Shown in pieces: positions 1-8,051 of a stretch of DNA of 29,000 bases (its first letter is position 1; each line of letters starts with the position of its first letter). This DNA is from Elusimicrobiota bacterium (GTDB lineage: Bacteria; Elusimicrobiota; Elusimicrobia; UBA1565; UBA9628): the NCBI GenBank assembly GCA_003452935.1, contig DMMY01000019.1, forward strand, positions 1 through 29,000, given 5' to 3'. The notes beneath the pieces were generated by a model. That model was not told the origin of the DNA. It made no database searches and was given only the letters and a program-made list of their open reading frames with translations. Both the position numbers and the translations under genes were made by a program.

Positions 1-2
1 CG

Positions 3-467
3 GACAACACCGGCGTCGCCAAGCTCGAGTTCTACGTGGACGCCCTCATCAAGCGCACCGCCTTTGCCGCGCCCTACGTCTACAGCCTCGACACATCGGC
101 CCTGGCCCTGGGCGCGCATACGCTCATGGTCAAGGCTTACGACACGGCGGGCAACAGCGCAGCGCAGTCCGTCACCGTCAACGTGGTTAGCGCCTCCAAG
201 TCCCGCGGACCCAAGAAAGAGACCAAGGCCAAAAACAGCTTCCTCTCCCCGCGCAATGCGACCATGACCTTCGGCGAAGCCGCCACCAAGGTAGACATCT
301 TCGACAGCAATGGCAGGAAGGTCTACTCGGCCGCGAGCAACGGGACCGCCCCCATCACCTGGACTGGCCGGGAAGGCGGGAAGATGGTCGAATCCGGCGC
401 CTATGTGGCCAAGATAACGGATTCCAGCGGAAACATCATCCACCAGACCGTCATTGTCGTTAAATAG
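3..467 (+). CDS. Exported Ig-like / FlgD-like C-terminal domain protein (5' partial)
   Basis: This is the C-terminal end of a larger protein; the reading frame is open to the left edge. It starts in the middle of a bacterial Ig-like module with the pattern DNTGVAKLEFYVD, then APYVYSLDTSAL and KAYDTAGNSA, typical of the Big-type domains found in exported peptidases and adhesins. A short basic linker (SKSRGPKKETKAK) follows. The last ~75 residues (FLSPRN to the end, with IFDSNGRKVY, ITWTGREGGK and SGAYVAKITDSSG) resemble the FlgD-type Ig fold that often closes secreted proteins. The N-terminal catalytic or binding part lies outside the window, so the function is unknown. An extracellular or surface location is inferred from the domain types. 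The internal GTG at 36 is an in-frame valine codon, not a credible start. Confidence 0.75.
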   Translation, partial: DNTGVAKLEFYVDALIKRTAFAAPYVYSLDTSALALGAHTLMVKAYDTAGNSAAQSVTVNVVSASKSRGPKKETKAKNSFLSPRNATMTFGEAATKVDIFDSNGRKVYSAASNGTAPITWTGREGGKMVESGAYVAKITDSSGNIIHQTVIVVK

Positions 468-525
468 GACGGCTGGGAATTGACCTGCCGTTTCCGCGGG
501 AGTTGCTCTCCCAGGGAGCCTCGCT

Positions 526-547
526 GCGGCTGGACCGCTCCAGCCGC
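526..547. terminator. Strong hairpin, possible terminator without U-tract
   Basis: A perfect 9-bp inverted repeat (GCGGCTGGA / TCCAGCCGC) encloses a 4-base loop, 59 bp after the stop of the exported protein. No T-run follows, so intrinsic termination is not assured. A second, smaller hairpin (GGGAG-TTGCT-CTCCC) lies at 498-512. Confidence 0.4.
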
Positions 548-577
548 GCGCACGCATGGCGCTGGCCCAGTCCATTT

Positions 578-586
578 TGATATAAA
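578..586 (+). promoter_or_regulatory. Extended -10 promoter candidate for the response regulator
   Basis: TGATATAAA fits the extended -10 pattern TGnTATAAT with one mismatch. No good -35 is visible, as is usual for extended -10 promoters. Transcription would start near 593, about 48 nt before the ATG at 641. Confidence 0.35.
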
Positions 587-640
587 GTTCATGGCCGCAT
601 TAAGCCTAAATCATAAAGGAACCCCGTTGCCGAGCCAATT

Positions 641-1321
641 ATGAAGGAAACCGTGTTCGTGATCGACGATGACATCACCATCAGGGAACTCATCGAAGAC
701 GAGCTTAACGTCAAGGGCTATAAAGTCGCCTCCGCGCGCAGCGCCGAAGACGCCCTTCAATTCCTCCAGCACACAATTCCCAACATCATCATTCTGGATA
801 TAAATCTAGGCGGCCTAAGCGGACTTCACCTCTGCGAGATTCTAAGAAAACAGCCTGCCACCGCGTCCATTCCAATTATCATGCTTACCTCCGAGCAGAG
901 GGAAGCGCAAAAAATCAGGGCCCTGGAGATGGGAGCCGACGACTATGTCACCAAGCCGTTCTCGGACAAGGAACTAGCCGCGCGGGTGCAGGCCCTGCTG
1001 CGCCGAGTCGAGCGCGGAGGAGTCCCGCAAAGCGTCCTGAAAGCGGAACAACTGGAGCTCAACCTGGATACCAGGGAGACGCTATTGGCCGGCAAGCCCA
1101 TCCGCCTGACCCCGATCGAGTTCAATTTGCTGTCCCTGTTCTTGAAACAGAAGGGTTTGGTGCACACCTACCACAACCTGGCCGAAAACATATGGGGCGA
1201 TGATCGCATGGCCACCAGCCATACGATCGCGGTAGCGATCAGCCGCCTGCGAGAAAAACTCGGGACCCAAGGCCGCAAGATCGAGCCCGTCACCGGCGTC
1301 GGCTACAAATTCGTCGATTGA
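641..1321 (+). CDS. OmpR/PhoB-family response regulator
   Basis: This is a two-component transcription regulator of 226 aa, the normal size for the family. The receiver domain spans about residues 4-120. Its acidic pocket is at D9/D10, the phospho-acceptor is D53 (in IIILDINLGG), the switch threonine is T83, and the conserved lysine is K105 in the KPF motif. A winged-helix DNA-binding domain follows at about residues 130-226, with LTPIEFNLL and the recognition-helix region SHTIAVAISRLREKL. It is probably a cytoplasmic DNA-binding activator or repressor. No histidine kinase lies next to it, so the partner and regulon are unknown. The ATG at 641 has only a distant AAAGGA upstream. The exodeoxyribonuclease gene follows 4 bp after the stop, so the two are probably co-transcribed. 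Confidence 0.93.
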   Translation: MKETVFVIDDDITIRELIEDELNVKGYKVASARSAEDALQFLQHTIPNIIILDINLGGLSGLHLCEILRKQPATASIPIIMLTSEQREAQKIRALEMGADDYVTKPFSDKELAARVQALLRRVERGGVPQSVLKAEQLELNLDTRETLLAGKPIRLTPIEFNLLSLFLKQKGLVHTYHNLAENIWGDDRMATSHTIAVAISRLREKLGTQGRKIEPVTGVGYKFVD

Positions 1322-1325
1322 CCAG

Positions 1326-2111
1326 ATGCCCGGCAAGTCCCTCCTTCTGCTCTCTTGGAACGTCAACGGCGTGCGCGCCGCGTACAAAAAGGGCCTTCTG
1401 AATTGGCTCCAGCAAACGTCCCCCGACATACTCGCCATCCAGGAAACCAAGGCGCGGCCCGAGCAATTGCCGGAAGATCTCGCCGACCCGGCCGGCTATC
1501 AGGCCGAGTGGCATTGGGCAGAGCGCAAGGGCTATTCCGGCGTCGCCACTTTCCACAAGCGCGCCCCCCTGGAGATGCGCCGCGGGTTCGGCATGCCGGA
1601 ATTCGATGGAGAAGGCCGGGTTCTGGCCTCGGTTTACCCGGACTTCATCCTCTTCAACATCTACTTCCCCAACGGCCAAAAGGACGCGTCGCGTCTCAAA
1701 TTCAAGCTGGATTTTTACGAAGCCTTCCTGCGCGTGTTGGACCGCTGCCGCCAGGATGGCGAAGACCGCATCATCGTATGCGGGGACGTCAACACCGCGC
1801 ACCAGGAGATCGACTTGGCCCGGCCCAGGGAAAACTCCGGGGTATCCGGCTTCCTTCCGGCGGAACGAGCCTGGATCGACAAGCTGCTCGCCGACGGCTT
1901 CGTCGACACTTTCCGCCAATTCGAGAAAGGAAGCGGCCACTACACCTGGTGGGATCCTCTGACCCGCGCGCGGCAGCGCAACGTGGGCTGGCGCCTCGAC
2001 TATTTCCTTATATCCGAAAACCTGCGGCCACGCCTTAAACGCGCGTTCATCCTGCCCGAGGTCTTGGGTTCCGACCATTGTCCGGTCGGCATGGAACTGG
2101 AGGTCTCCTAG
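1326..2111 (+). CDS. xth: Exodeoxyribonuclease III (AP endonuclease, ExoA/Xth type)
   Basis: This is a Mg2+-dependent AP endonuclease and 3'-5' exonuclease for base excision repair, 261 aa, the usual length. All the classic family blocks are present in order: LSWNVNG near the N-terminus, IQETKA with the metal-binding glutamate, the central GYSGVA, the catalytic GDVNTAH, GWRLDYFL, and the C-terminal GSDHCP with the catalytic Asp-His pair. The gene begins 4 bp after the response regulator stop and has no strong Shine-Dalgarno of its own, which suggests translational coupling. It converges with the kinase-like gene, leaving only 6 bp between the two stop codons. No truncation or missing active-site residue is seen. 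Confidence 0.95.
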   Translation: MPGKSLLLLSWNVNGVRAAYKKGLLNWLQQTSPDILAIQETKARPEQLPEDLADPAGYQAEWHWAERKGYSGVATFHKRAPLEMRRGFGMPEFDGEGRVLASVYPDFILFNIYFPNGQKDASRLKFKLDFYEAFLRVLDRCRQDGEDRIIVCGDVNTAHQEIDLARPRENSGVSGFLPAERAWIDKLLADGFVDTFRQFEKGSGHYTWWDPLTRARQRNVGWRLDYFLISENLRPRLKRAFILPEVLGSDHCPVGMELEVS

Positions 2112-2117
2112 GCCGCG

Positions 2118-2810
2118 CTACTTCGCCGCGGCCTCCACTTGCGGCTTGGCCCGCCAAGCCGCCTGAATCGCGGCCAAAACGGGCTCCCGGCCCAGGCCGG
2201 CGGTGTTCAAAACCAAGTCATAGTGGATCGGGTCCAGCATATCCATGTGAAAATGCCGACGGATGAACGCCCGTCGATCGGACTCAACCAAGACCACCCG
2301 GCGTTTGGCCTCATCGCGCGAGAGGCCGTCCCGGCACGCCACGGTCCGTATCCTTTCCTCCAGAGGCGCCACGAGCAGGACCCGGAGACAACACTGCGGC
2401 GGAATGATACATCCGGCTCCACGCCCCAGGATGATGGCCCGGCCGTGAGCGGAGATAGCCATGAAGACCCTGGAAAGATGATGAAAATACTCGCCGCAGA
2501 TGTAGCGCTCCATGAACAGGGACCTCACCCACTCCTCAGCCGCGGAGACCGCTTTTTCATCCACGGTCTTGACGATGCTTTCGCTAAGGTGCGCATTCTG
2601 CGCCACCCTTTGCAGTATCTCCTTGTCGAATAAATCAAACTTAAGCCTGCGGGCCAATTCCTCGGCCAAGGCGCGGCCGCAGCAGCCCGGCAGACGGGAA
2701 ATCGTGATGACCGGCTCATGCCGGCAAGGTTCGATCCGGTTGCGGCGCGAAAGCTCCCACCGTCGTACCTGCTCTTCGATAAGCTGCTCGATTGATCGCG
2801 GCGCGGTCAT
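2118..2810 (-). CDS. Cytidylate kinase-like family protein
   Basis: This 230-aa protein resembles the cytidylate-kinase-like P-loop family. After a helical N-terminus (about residues 1-30) comes ITISRLPGCCGRALAEELARRL, which fits the family's ITISR-x-GsGG-x-x-A-x-x-L nucleotide-binding loop except that CC replaces part of the usual GSGG. LFDKEILQRVA, the region equivalent to the substrate lid, follows, then ILGRGAGCI and a C-terminal segment containing ESDRRAF and DPIHYDLVLNT. The start was chosen at the ATG with GGGGAGG 5 nt upstream; the frame stays open further upstream but without family similarity. It lies 56 bp downstream of mgtE on the same strand, probably in one transcript. The substrate cannot be assigned: members of this family often sit beside transporters or CBS proteins and few are characterised. 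Confidence 0.8.
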   Translation of the reverse strand: MTAPRSIEQLIEEQVRRWELSRRNRIEPCRHEPVITISRLPGCCGRALAEELARRLKFDLFDKEILQRVAQNAHLSESIVKTVDEKAVSAAEEWVRSLFMERYICGEYFHHLSRVFMAISAHGRAIILGRGAGCIIPPQCCLRVLLVAPLEERIRTVACRDGLSRDEAKRRVVLVESDRRAFIRRHFHMDMLDPIHYDLVLNTAGLGREPVLAAIQAAWRAKPQVEAAAK

Positions 2811-2866
2811 GATGGCCTCCCCTGCCCCGATTCTAGTATAGCACGGCCGCAAACCGCCGGAGGAAG

Positions 2867-4180
2867 TCAGTGGAGACGGCTTTCGAAGAGCGCGGCGAAA
2901 CCCAGAAACGCGAATGTGCCGACCACATCGGTCACGGTCGTGAGGAATATCCCTGAAGACTGGGCGGGATCGAAACCCAGGCGCTTCATGGCCACGGGTA
3001 TGGCGGCCCCGGCCAAGCCCGACGCCACCATGTTGACCACCATGGCCACGCCCACAATCAATCCCAAAGCGGGATTGCCGCGCCACAGCCAAGCAACGCC
3101 CGCCGTGACCGCGCCGATGACCAACCCATTGATCAAGGCCGCGGCCATCTCCGCGCCGATGAGCCGAGCCGCGTCCCGAGGCCGGACCTCGCGCAGACCC
3201 AAGCCGCGCAACACCACGGAAAGGGACTGAACGCCCGCGTTGCCGCCCTGGCCCGCGACGATGGGAAGGAAGACCGCCAGCACGGCCAGACGCGAGATGA
3301 GGTCCTGAAAAAGCGCCACCACGCCGGCGGCCAAAAAAGCGGTGGCCAGATTGACGTGCAGCCAAGGCAGCCTCCGGATAACCTTCAAGCGCAGGGGCGA
3401 GAGCGCCCTTTCCTCGCTGCCCGCCCCGAACAGCGTCTGCATCTCCTCGCTGGCTTGATCCGCGCTGGACTCCAGTATATCCTTGGCGCGCACCGCCCCC
3501 AAAAGCCGGCCGTGGGCGTCCACCACCGGCAAATAAATAAAATTTTTATCCCGAGCCAGGCGCCCAAGCTCCTCCTGATCCGTGAAGGCGGGGATGCAAA
3601 ACACCTGGCGCATGATGCCTTCCAAAGTCTGGTCACTTTGAGCCATGATCAGATCGCGCATATTAAGCACGCCCAGTAGCTTGTGCTCGTCGCCCACCAC
3701 ATAGGCGTAGCTATGCGCCCGCTTGGTGGACTTGGCACGCAGCCGGGCCATGACCTCCCGCACCCGGAGATCCTTGTAAAAAGCGAGCACCGAGGTCTTC
3801 ATGAGACGGCCCGCGCTTCCTTCCGGGTAGGTCATTATCTCGCTGACGTGGCGGGAAAGCCCCGGAGGCAGCCCGGCGAGCACCTCATGTCGAGCCGGCG
3901 CCGGCAGGGCGCGGATGATGTCCGCGGCGTGGTCCGGTTCCATGCGCGCCAGCACCGAGGCGGCGGGCTCGGGCACGAGCTTCTGGACCACGGCGGCCGC
4001 GAAATCCGGTCGGGAATGGTCCAGGCAGATCGCGACCGATGTGACCGGCAGACCGCAGAGCAGCAGAGCGGCCTCGGCCTCGGGCAGCCCCTCCAGCGCC
4101 AGGGCCGCCTGCTGGACGTCCACATCGATAAAGCGCTTGACGACGGACATCGCCGCGTGATTCTTGGCCGTCATTGGCAT
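2867..4180 (-). CDS. mgtE: Magnesium transporter MgtE
   Basis: This inner-membrane, Mg2+-gated Mg2+ channel/transporter has the full MgtE architecture in 437 aa. The N-terminal superhelical MgtE_N domain covers about residues 15-125 (ARMEPDHAADIIRALP, then MTYPEGSAGRLMKT). A CBS-domain pair covers about 130-255 (VVGDEHKLLGVLNMRDL and LPVVDAHGRLLGAVRAKDIL). The five-helix pore domain covers about 275-435, with the signature VAGQGGNAGVQSLSVV and the last helix holding TTVTDVVGTFAFLG, where the pore-lining aspartate lies. In known MgtE proteins the N and CBS domains sense cytosolic Mg2+ and close the pore. The start is uncertain: ATG at 4180, or the in-frame ATG at 4174, which has a TAAGAT 8 nt upstream. 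No convincing Shine-Dalgarno is seen. The kinase-like gene follows downstream. Confidence 0.94.
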   Translation of the reverse strand: MPMTAKNHAAMSVVKRFIDVDVQQAALALEGLPEAEAALLLCGLPVTSVAICLDHSRPDFAAAVVQKLVPEPAASVLARMEPDHAADIIRALPAPARHEVLAGLPPGLSRHVSEIMTYPEGSAGRLMKTSVLAFYKDLRVREVMARLRAKSTKRAHSYAYVVGDEHKLLGVLNMRDLIMAQSDQTLEGIMRQVFCIPAFTDQEELGRLARDKNFIYLPVVDAHGRLLGAVRAKDILESSADQASEEMQTLFGAGSEERALSPLRLKVIRRLPWLHVNLATAFLAAGVVALFQDLISRLAVLAVFLPIVAGQGGNAGVQSLSVVLRGLGLREVRPRDAARLIGAEMAAALINGLVIGAVTAGVAWLWRGNPALGLIVGVAMVVNMVASGLAGAAIPVAMKRLGFDPAQSSGIFLTTVTDVVGTFAFLGFAALFESRLH

Positions 4181-4207
4181 TCATCTTAACAAATCCCCCG
4201 TGGAGGC

Positions 4208-4236
4208 TTCACTGACATCAGGGAAAAGAATATAAT
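4208..4236 (+). promoter_or_regulatory. Promoter candidate directly upstream of mcsA
   Basis: TTCACT (4208-4213), a 17-bp spacer and a perfect TATAAT (4231-4236). The -10 ends only 9 nt before the mcsA ATG and there is no Shine-Dalgarno, so the predicted transcript would be nearly leaderless. Confidence 0.5.
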
Positions 4237-4245
4237 CGAAATATC

Positions 4246-4623
4246 ATGATCTGCACCGCGTGCGAAAAGGCGCCGGCTGTCGTCTTCATCAAGAAAATCA
4301 TCAACAACCAGGTCTCCCAAGCCGCCCTATGCTCCTCCTGCGCGGCCCAGGCCCATGTCCCCCTCAACCCATTCGACCCGCTGCAGATATTGCTCCAAAA
4401 CCTCGCCAAGCCCAGCGCCCCCCGCGTCCGGCCCGGCGCGACGCGCTGTCCCGGCTGCGGCATCACTTGGTCGGATTTCCGCTCCACGGGCCGCTTCGGC
4501 TGTCCGCGCTGTTACGAACATTTCTCCCTCCCGCTGCAGCAGATCATGCCCCGCATCCATTCCGGCGCCTACGCCCACCGGGGCAAGGCTCCTCCCCGCG
4601 CTCCCGGAACGGAGGCTCCGTGA
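4246..4623 (+). CDS. mcsA: McsA-like zinc-finger activator of the protein-arginine kinase
   Basis: This 125-aa protein carries four CxxC motifs (C3/C6, C29/C32, C68/C71, C86/C89), the paired zinc-binding arrangement of McsA. The middle shows CPGCGITWSDFRSTGRFGCPRCY, and HRGKAP near residue 111 matches the family's HxGKxP motif. McsA binds and stimulates the arginine kinase McsB. It is short: Firmicutes McsA is about 180 aa and ends in a UVR-type helical domain, and that C-terminal part is absent here. The gene is translationally coupled to mcsB, whose GTG overlaps the mcsA stop (GTGA at 4620-4623). The assignment rests on the Cys pattern, the HxGKxP motif and the mcsB neighbour together. Confidence 0.85.
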   Translation: MICTACEKAPAVVFIKKIINNQVSQAALCSSCAAQAHVPLNPFDPLQILLQNLAKPSAPRVRPGATRCPGCGITWSDFRSTGRFGCPRCYEHFSLPLQQIMPRIHSGAYAHRGKAPPRAPGTEAP

Positions 4624-5672
4624 ACCTGCAAGGCATGCTGCGCTTCAAGATGGGCTGGACGCAGCCCGAGGGACCCTATCACGACGTGGTCATGGCCAGC
4701 CGCGTGCGCCTGGCGCGCAATCTCGCCTCCACGGCGTTTCCGGGCCGAGCCTCCGCGAGTTCGCGCAAGCGCGTGCGCGAAACCGTCTTTGCCGCGGCGC
4801 GCCAGACCTATCTGAAAGACGCGGCCTACTTCCGGCTTGATGAGCTCGACTCCGTGGACCTGCGCTTTCTCGCGGAGCGCCACCTCATAAGCCCGACGCT
4901 TGCAGAAGAGCCGGACCAGGGCGGAGTGATCATCGACTCCCGGGAATGCCTCACGCTCATGGTAAACGAAGAGGATCATTTGCGCCTGGCGGCCCTGGCT
5001 CCGGGACTCGACCTGCGCCAAGCGGCCCGAGAAGCCAACGGTCTCGACGACGACTTGACCCGGCGTCTGGACTTCGCCTTCCGAAAGGACTGGGGCTATC
5101 TGACGGCTTGCCCGACCAATCTAGGCACGGGCATGAGAGCCTCCTGCCTCGTCCACCTCCCCGGTTTGGGCCTGGTCGGCGCCATCAACAAGTTTCTGGA
5201 GGGACTATCCCAGTCCGGCCTCATCGCCCGAGGCCTCTACGGCGAGGGCACCAAGGTCATGGGAGATTTTTTTCAAATATCCAACCACACGGGCCTGGGC
5301 CGCACCGAAGCGGAGATGGTGACGGCCGTGGAAAGGGCGGTGGAGACCGTGGCTCAACGCGAAAAAGAGGCCAGGCAGAAACTGGCCAACGGGCCCAGGC
5401 GCGTGCAGTTGGAAGACACCGTGCAGCGGGCTGCGGGCTGCCTGACCCGAGCCCGGGTGCTGTCCTTCGAGGAAGGCTGCCACCATCTCTCCGCCCTGCG
5501 CATCGGCCTCTCTTTAGGCTGGGAGCTTCCCGGAAATTTCACAATCGTCAATGAGCTCGCGATCATGACCCAACCCGCCCACCTGGCCATGCTGGCCGGC
5601 AAACCCCTGGGCGCGCAGGACCAGGCCGTGCTGCGCGCTTCCCTCGTGCGCAAGCGGCTCGGCGCCAAGTAG
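4620..5672 (+). CDS. mcsB: Protein-arginine kinase McsB
   Basis: This ATP:protein arginine phosphotransferase marks proteins for Clp degradation in Firmicutes. It is 350 aa, close to the ~360 of B. subtilis. Phosphagen-kinase blocks are clear: SRVRLARNL near residue 30, VNEEDHLRL at about 115-123, CPTNLGTGMRAS with the active-site cysteine C164, and GLYGEGTKVMGDFFQISNHTG. The GTG start overlaps the mcsA TGA and has GGAGG at 4611-4615; the longer upstream frame only shadows mcsA. In Geobacillus McsB a C-terminal RDxxRA motif binds phospho-arginine; here the aligned residues are QAVLRA (335-340), so RA is kept but RD is not. That comparison is from memory. No ctsR or clpC lies next to the pair, unlike the Firmicutes operon. 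Confidence 0.93.
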   Translation: MNLQGMLRFKMGWTQPEGPYHDVVMASRVRLARNLASTAFPGRASASSRKRVRETVFAAARQTYLKDAAYFRLDELDSVDLRFLAERHLISPTLAEEPDQGGVIIDSRECLTLMVNEEDHLRLAALAPGLDLRQAAREANGLDDDLTRRLDFAFRKDWGYLTACPTNLGTGMRASCLVHLPGLGLVGAINKFLEGLSQSGLIARGLYGEGTKVMGDFFQISNHTGLGRTEAEMVTAVERAVETVAQREKEARQKLANGPRRVQLEDTVQRAAGCLTRARVLSFEEGCHHLSALRIGLSLGWELPGNFTIVNELAIMTQPAHLAMLAGKPLGAQDQAVLRASLVRKRLGAK

Positions 5673-5734
5673 CCGGGAGGACTTCCCTCCGTCAAAATTG
5701 ATAGACTAAGCCGACGATTCTTAGGAGGAATGCC

Positions 5735-6361
5735 ATGGCTTTCAGCATCATGCCCAAGGAAGAGAAATTTTTCAAGCTTTTTGAGGCCCAGGCCGCCTAT
5801 AATTCCAAGGCCGTGGCGGTCTTCAAGGAGCTGGTCAAAGCCTGGGACCTCAAGTCTCCGGCTTTCGACCAGATCCGCGAGATCGAGCACGAGGCGGACA
5901 TCACCACCCACGAGATATTCGACAAGCTCAACCGCACCTTCATCACGCCCTTCGACCGCGAGGACATCCACCAGCTGGCCAGCGAGATGGACGACATCGT
6001 CGACCTCGTCCAATCCCTCAGCAATCGCATGTGCCTCTACAAGATCGAGCACTGCACTCCGGACCTGGTGCAGATGGTCGACATCCTAGGCCAAGCCACC
6101 GACGCCATCCGCAAGGCCGTGGCCGAACTGCAAAGCGGCGAAAAGACGCGGCGGGTCCTGGACTACTGCATCGAGATCAACCGCCTGGAAAACACCGGCG
6201 ACCACGCCCGAGACCTGGCCCTAAGCAAGCTCTTCGAGGGGGCGCCGGATCCTCTGGCGGTCATGAAATGGAAGGAAGTCTACGAGGTCACAGAGGCCGC
6301 CATAGACAAATGCGAGGACATCGCCAACACCATCGAGACCATCCTCGTCAAACAAGCCTAG
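5735..6361 (+). CDS. DUF47 family protein (PhoU-like)
   Basis: This 208-aa cytoplasmic, all-helical protein has the pattern of DUF47/PhoU-related regulators. It starts with MPKEEKFFKLFEAQAAY, followed by IREIEHEADITTHEIFDKLNRTFITPFDREDIHQLASEMDDIVD, the acidic metal-binding signature of the family. A second similar helical half ends with EVYEVTEAAIDKCEDIANTIETILVK. Known members usually sit immediately upstream of a PiT-type low-affinity phosphate transporter and are thought to modulate it. No such transporter is present here; the next gene is a convergent membrane protein. AGGAGG at 5723-5728, 6 nt before the ATG, fixes the start. The Asp/Glu clusters are intact, so metal binding is likely. 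The role in phosphate uptake is inferred from the family. Confidence 0.9.
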   Translation: MAFSIMPKEEKFFKLFEAQAAYNSKAVAVFKELVKAWDLKSPAFDQIREIEHEADITTHEIFDKLNRTFITPFDREDIHQLASEMDDIVDLVQSLSNRMCLYKIEHCTPDLVQMVDILGQATDAIRKAVAELQSGEKTRRVLDYCIEINRLENTGDHARDLALSKLFEGAPDPLAVMKWKEVYEVTEAAIDKCEDIANTIETILVKQA

Positions 6362-6381
6362 AAGCGGTGCCGGAGATCACC

Positions 6382-6414
6382 TTATTGGCATTGTTTGTCC
6401 CATTATTCCAATAA
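6382..6414. repeat. AT-rich inverted repeat between convergent genes
   Basis: TTATTGG (6382-6388) is complemented by CCAATAA (6408-6414) across 19 nt, in the 54-bp gap between two convergent genes. It could act as a weak bidirectional terminator, but there is no classic GC stem with a U-tract. Confidence 0.25.
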
Positions 6415-6415
6415 A

Positions 6416-7936
6416 TCAAGATTTGACCGCCAGCACCTTATCGAGCCGAGCGTCGCGAAAATCATAAAGGAACCGAGGATACTCACCAGGAAAAATCCTC
6501 TGCGGCCCCATCGGCGTCATGATCGTGCCGATGACGTCCTGGCGGCCAAGCCATAGCTTGAGCGCGGGATCAAAGGCATGGCTCTCGTTAAAGACCGGCA
6601 CCTGGCCGACTTCTGACGGAGCGCCGTCTAAAATAACCACCACCGGGCCTTCGGGCAGGGTCGATCCTGCATTCTTAATCCCATCCAAGACCTCCCGCTG
6701 CAGCCGCCAGGACTCGGACCATTGCCAGGCATTGTGCCAATTGGCGATGGTAAAGCCGGACACGACCAGCCCCACCAAGCCCATTCTCATGCTGCGCGCC
6801 CATCTTGGCGCAAGCCGCGGCGATTCCCAAAGCGCCCAGGCCCACAGCATGGCCCCTGCCAACGACGGAGCCATATTGACGCGGTTCTGCACGTCGAAGA
6901 CATGCGGCATGTACCGATCCGCGGAAAGAGCGTAGGGCAGGTTCGCGGCCAAAAGCAGCCCCAAAGCCCCCAACGGCCAGGCCCAATCCAGCCGATCCTC
7001 TTGCTGGGCATGCGCGCGTTCAAAAACCATGGCTGCTATTCCACCCGACAAGATGGCCGCGGCCCATTGCCCAAGATAGAAATGACTCCGCGCGTCAAGC
7101 AAATATCGCCGGCACAAGTCGATGACTGCGGATGTATTGCACTCCACCCCCTTTCCCAAGACTTGCAGGATGAAAAGAGGGTCAAAAGCCATGCGCCGCG
7201 GCAGGCTGCGAGGACCCCACGCTTGCACCCCCTGATGATAGAGCATAAGCATGACGATGGCCGCTCCGAAGGGAGCGAAGCGCTTGGCTGCCATGGCCCA
7301 TGCTCCTTGTCCAGGAACAGCAAGACGCCTATCCCGCATGAATCCCAAAAACGGAAAAAATAGCGCCAAAGGAACAACCGCCTCATAAGACAAGGCCGCC
7401 AGCATGAAAAGCGCCAGGCTCCCCCCCAGAAGCCAGGGCCGCTTGCGCTCAAGCCAAGCCGCATAGGCCCAGAAAGCAGCCGCGCAAAAAGCCATGGCCG
7501 GAGTCACCGCGGCGGAATACCAATGATGCGTGGCGCCGTGGTTGGGAAATATAAGAAAAAGGCCCGCGGTCAACAAAGGCAAGCCTATGCCGCCGTTCGC
7601 AAGCCGCAAAGCCAGGAAGAGAAACACGGCGATCAAGGCCTCCTGCGCCATGATCGCGGCCTGATAGCGCCAAAAAGCAAGCTTCCCGCCCCAACACAGC
7701 AAGGGATAATAAAGAATGTTGACCGGCCTGATATACCAGGCCGTGCCGTTTCGCACCATATTGTCATTGAAGGCCCGCACCATGCCGAAAAGACTTTTGT
7801 CCGCAGCGTGCAGGCAAAATTCAGCGGTTGACCAGTCATCCTGATAAAAACCCATGCGATGCGCAAAGAACCCAAAAGAGACCAATTCCAAAACGATTAG
7901 AGCCAGAATGTAGACGAGAACCGGACGCTGGGCCAT
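6416..7936 (-). CDS. Polytopic membrane protein, GT-C glycosyltransferase-like
   Basis: This is an integral membrane protein of 506 aa with about ten to eleven hydrophobic helices spread over the first ~400 residues and a soluble C-terminal part. After the first helix comes GFYQDDWS, with D33/D34. An acidic pair in the first extracytoplasmic loop is the hallmark of GT-C enzymes using lipid-linked sugars (the ArnT, PMT and GT39 type). The C-terminal portion (PEGPVVVILDGAPSE, LWLGRQDVIGTIM) looks like a small periplasmic domain. No specific family could be recognised, so substrate and acceptor are unknown. The gene stands alone, converging with the DUF47 gene. No Shine-Dalgarno precedes the ATG; a TAAAAT lies 9 nt upstream (see promoter entry). 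Confidence 0.7.
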   Translation of the reverse strand: MAQRPVLVYILALIVLELVSFGFFAHRMGFYQDDWSTAEFCLHAADKSLFGMVRAFNDNMVRNGTAWYIRPVNILYYPLLCWGGKLAFWRYQAAIMAQEALIAVFLFLALRLANGGIGLPLLTAGLFLIFPNHGATHHWYSAAVTPAMAFCAAAFWAYAAWLERKRPWLLGGSLALFMLAALSYEAVVPLALFFPFLGFMRDRRLAVPGQGAWAMAAKRFAPFGAAIVMLMLYHQGVQAWGPRSLPRRMAFDPLFILQVLGKGVECNTSAVIDLCRRYLLDARSHFYLGQWAAAILSGGIAAMVFERAHAQQEDRLDWAWPLGALGLLLAANLPYALSADRYMPHVFDVQNRVNMAPSLAGAMLWAWALWESPRLAPRWARSMRMGLVGLVVSGFTIANWHNAWQWSESWRLQREVLDGIKNAGSTLPEGPVVVILDGAPSEVGQVPVFNESHAFDPALKLWLGRQDVIGTIMTPMGPQRIFPGEYPRFLYDFRDARLDKVLAVKS

Positions 7937-7945
7937 GACAGTCAG

Positions 7946-7974
7946 ATTTTACCGTTTATGCGCCGACAGGTCCA
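7946..7974 (-). promoter_or_regulatory. Promoter candidate, near-leaderless, for the GT-C-like gene
   Basis: On the minus strand: TGGACC (7974-7969), a 17-bp spacer, then TAAAAT (7951-7946), ending 9 nt before the ATG at 7936. The predicted start of transcription falls within a few bases of the start codon. Confidence 0.4.
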
Positions 7975-8051
7975 AGCAGCGGAAGTCCTGAAGTTAGGAA
8001 ACAGACAACATAACGGAACTTTTTTGGGCTTCACTCGTATATCCTCATAGA

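Noticed and set aside
2811..3365. Upstream extension of the kinase-like reading frame on the minus strand (to 3365)
   Set aside because: It overlaps the transmembrane domain of mgtE, shows low-complexity Arg/Gly-rich translation, and a strong Shine-Dalgarno sits before the ATG at 2810.
5676..5690. Hairpin after mcsB as terminator
   Set aside because: The GGAGG/CCTCC stem is only 5 bp with no U-tract, too weak to call.
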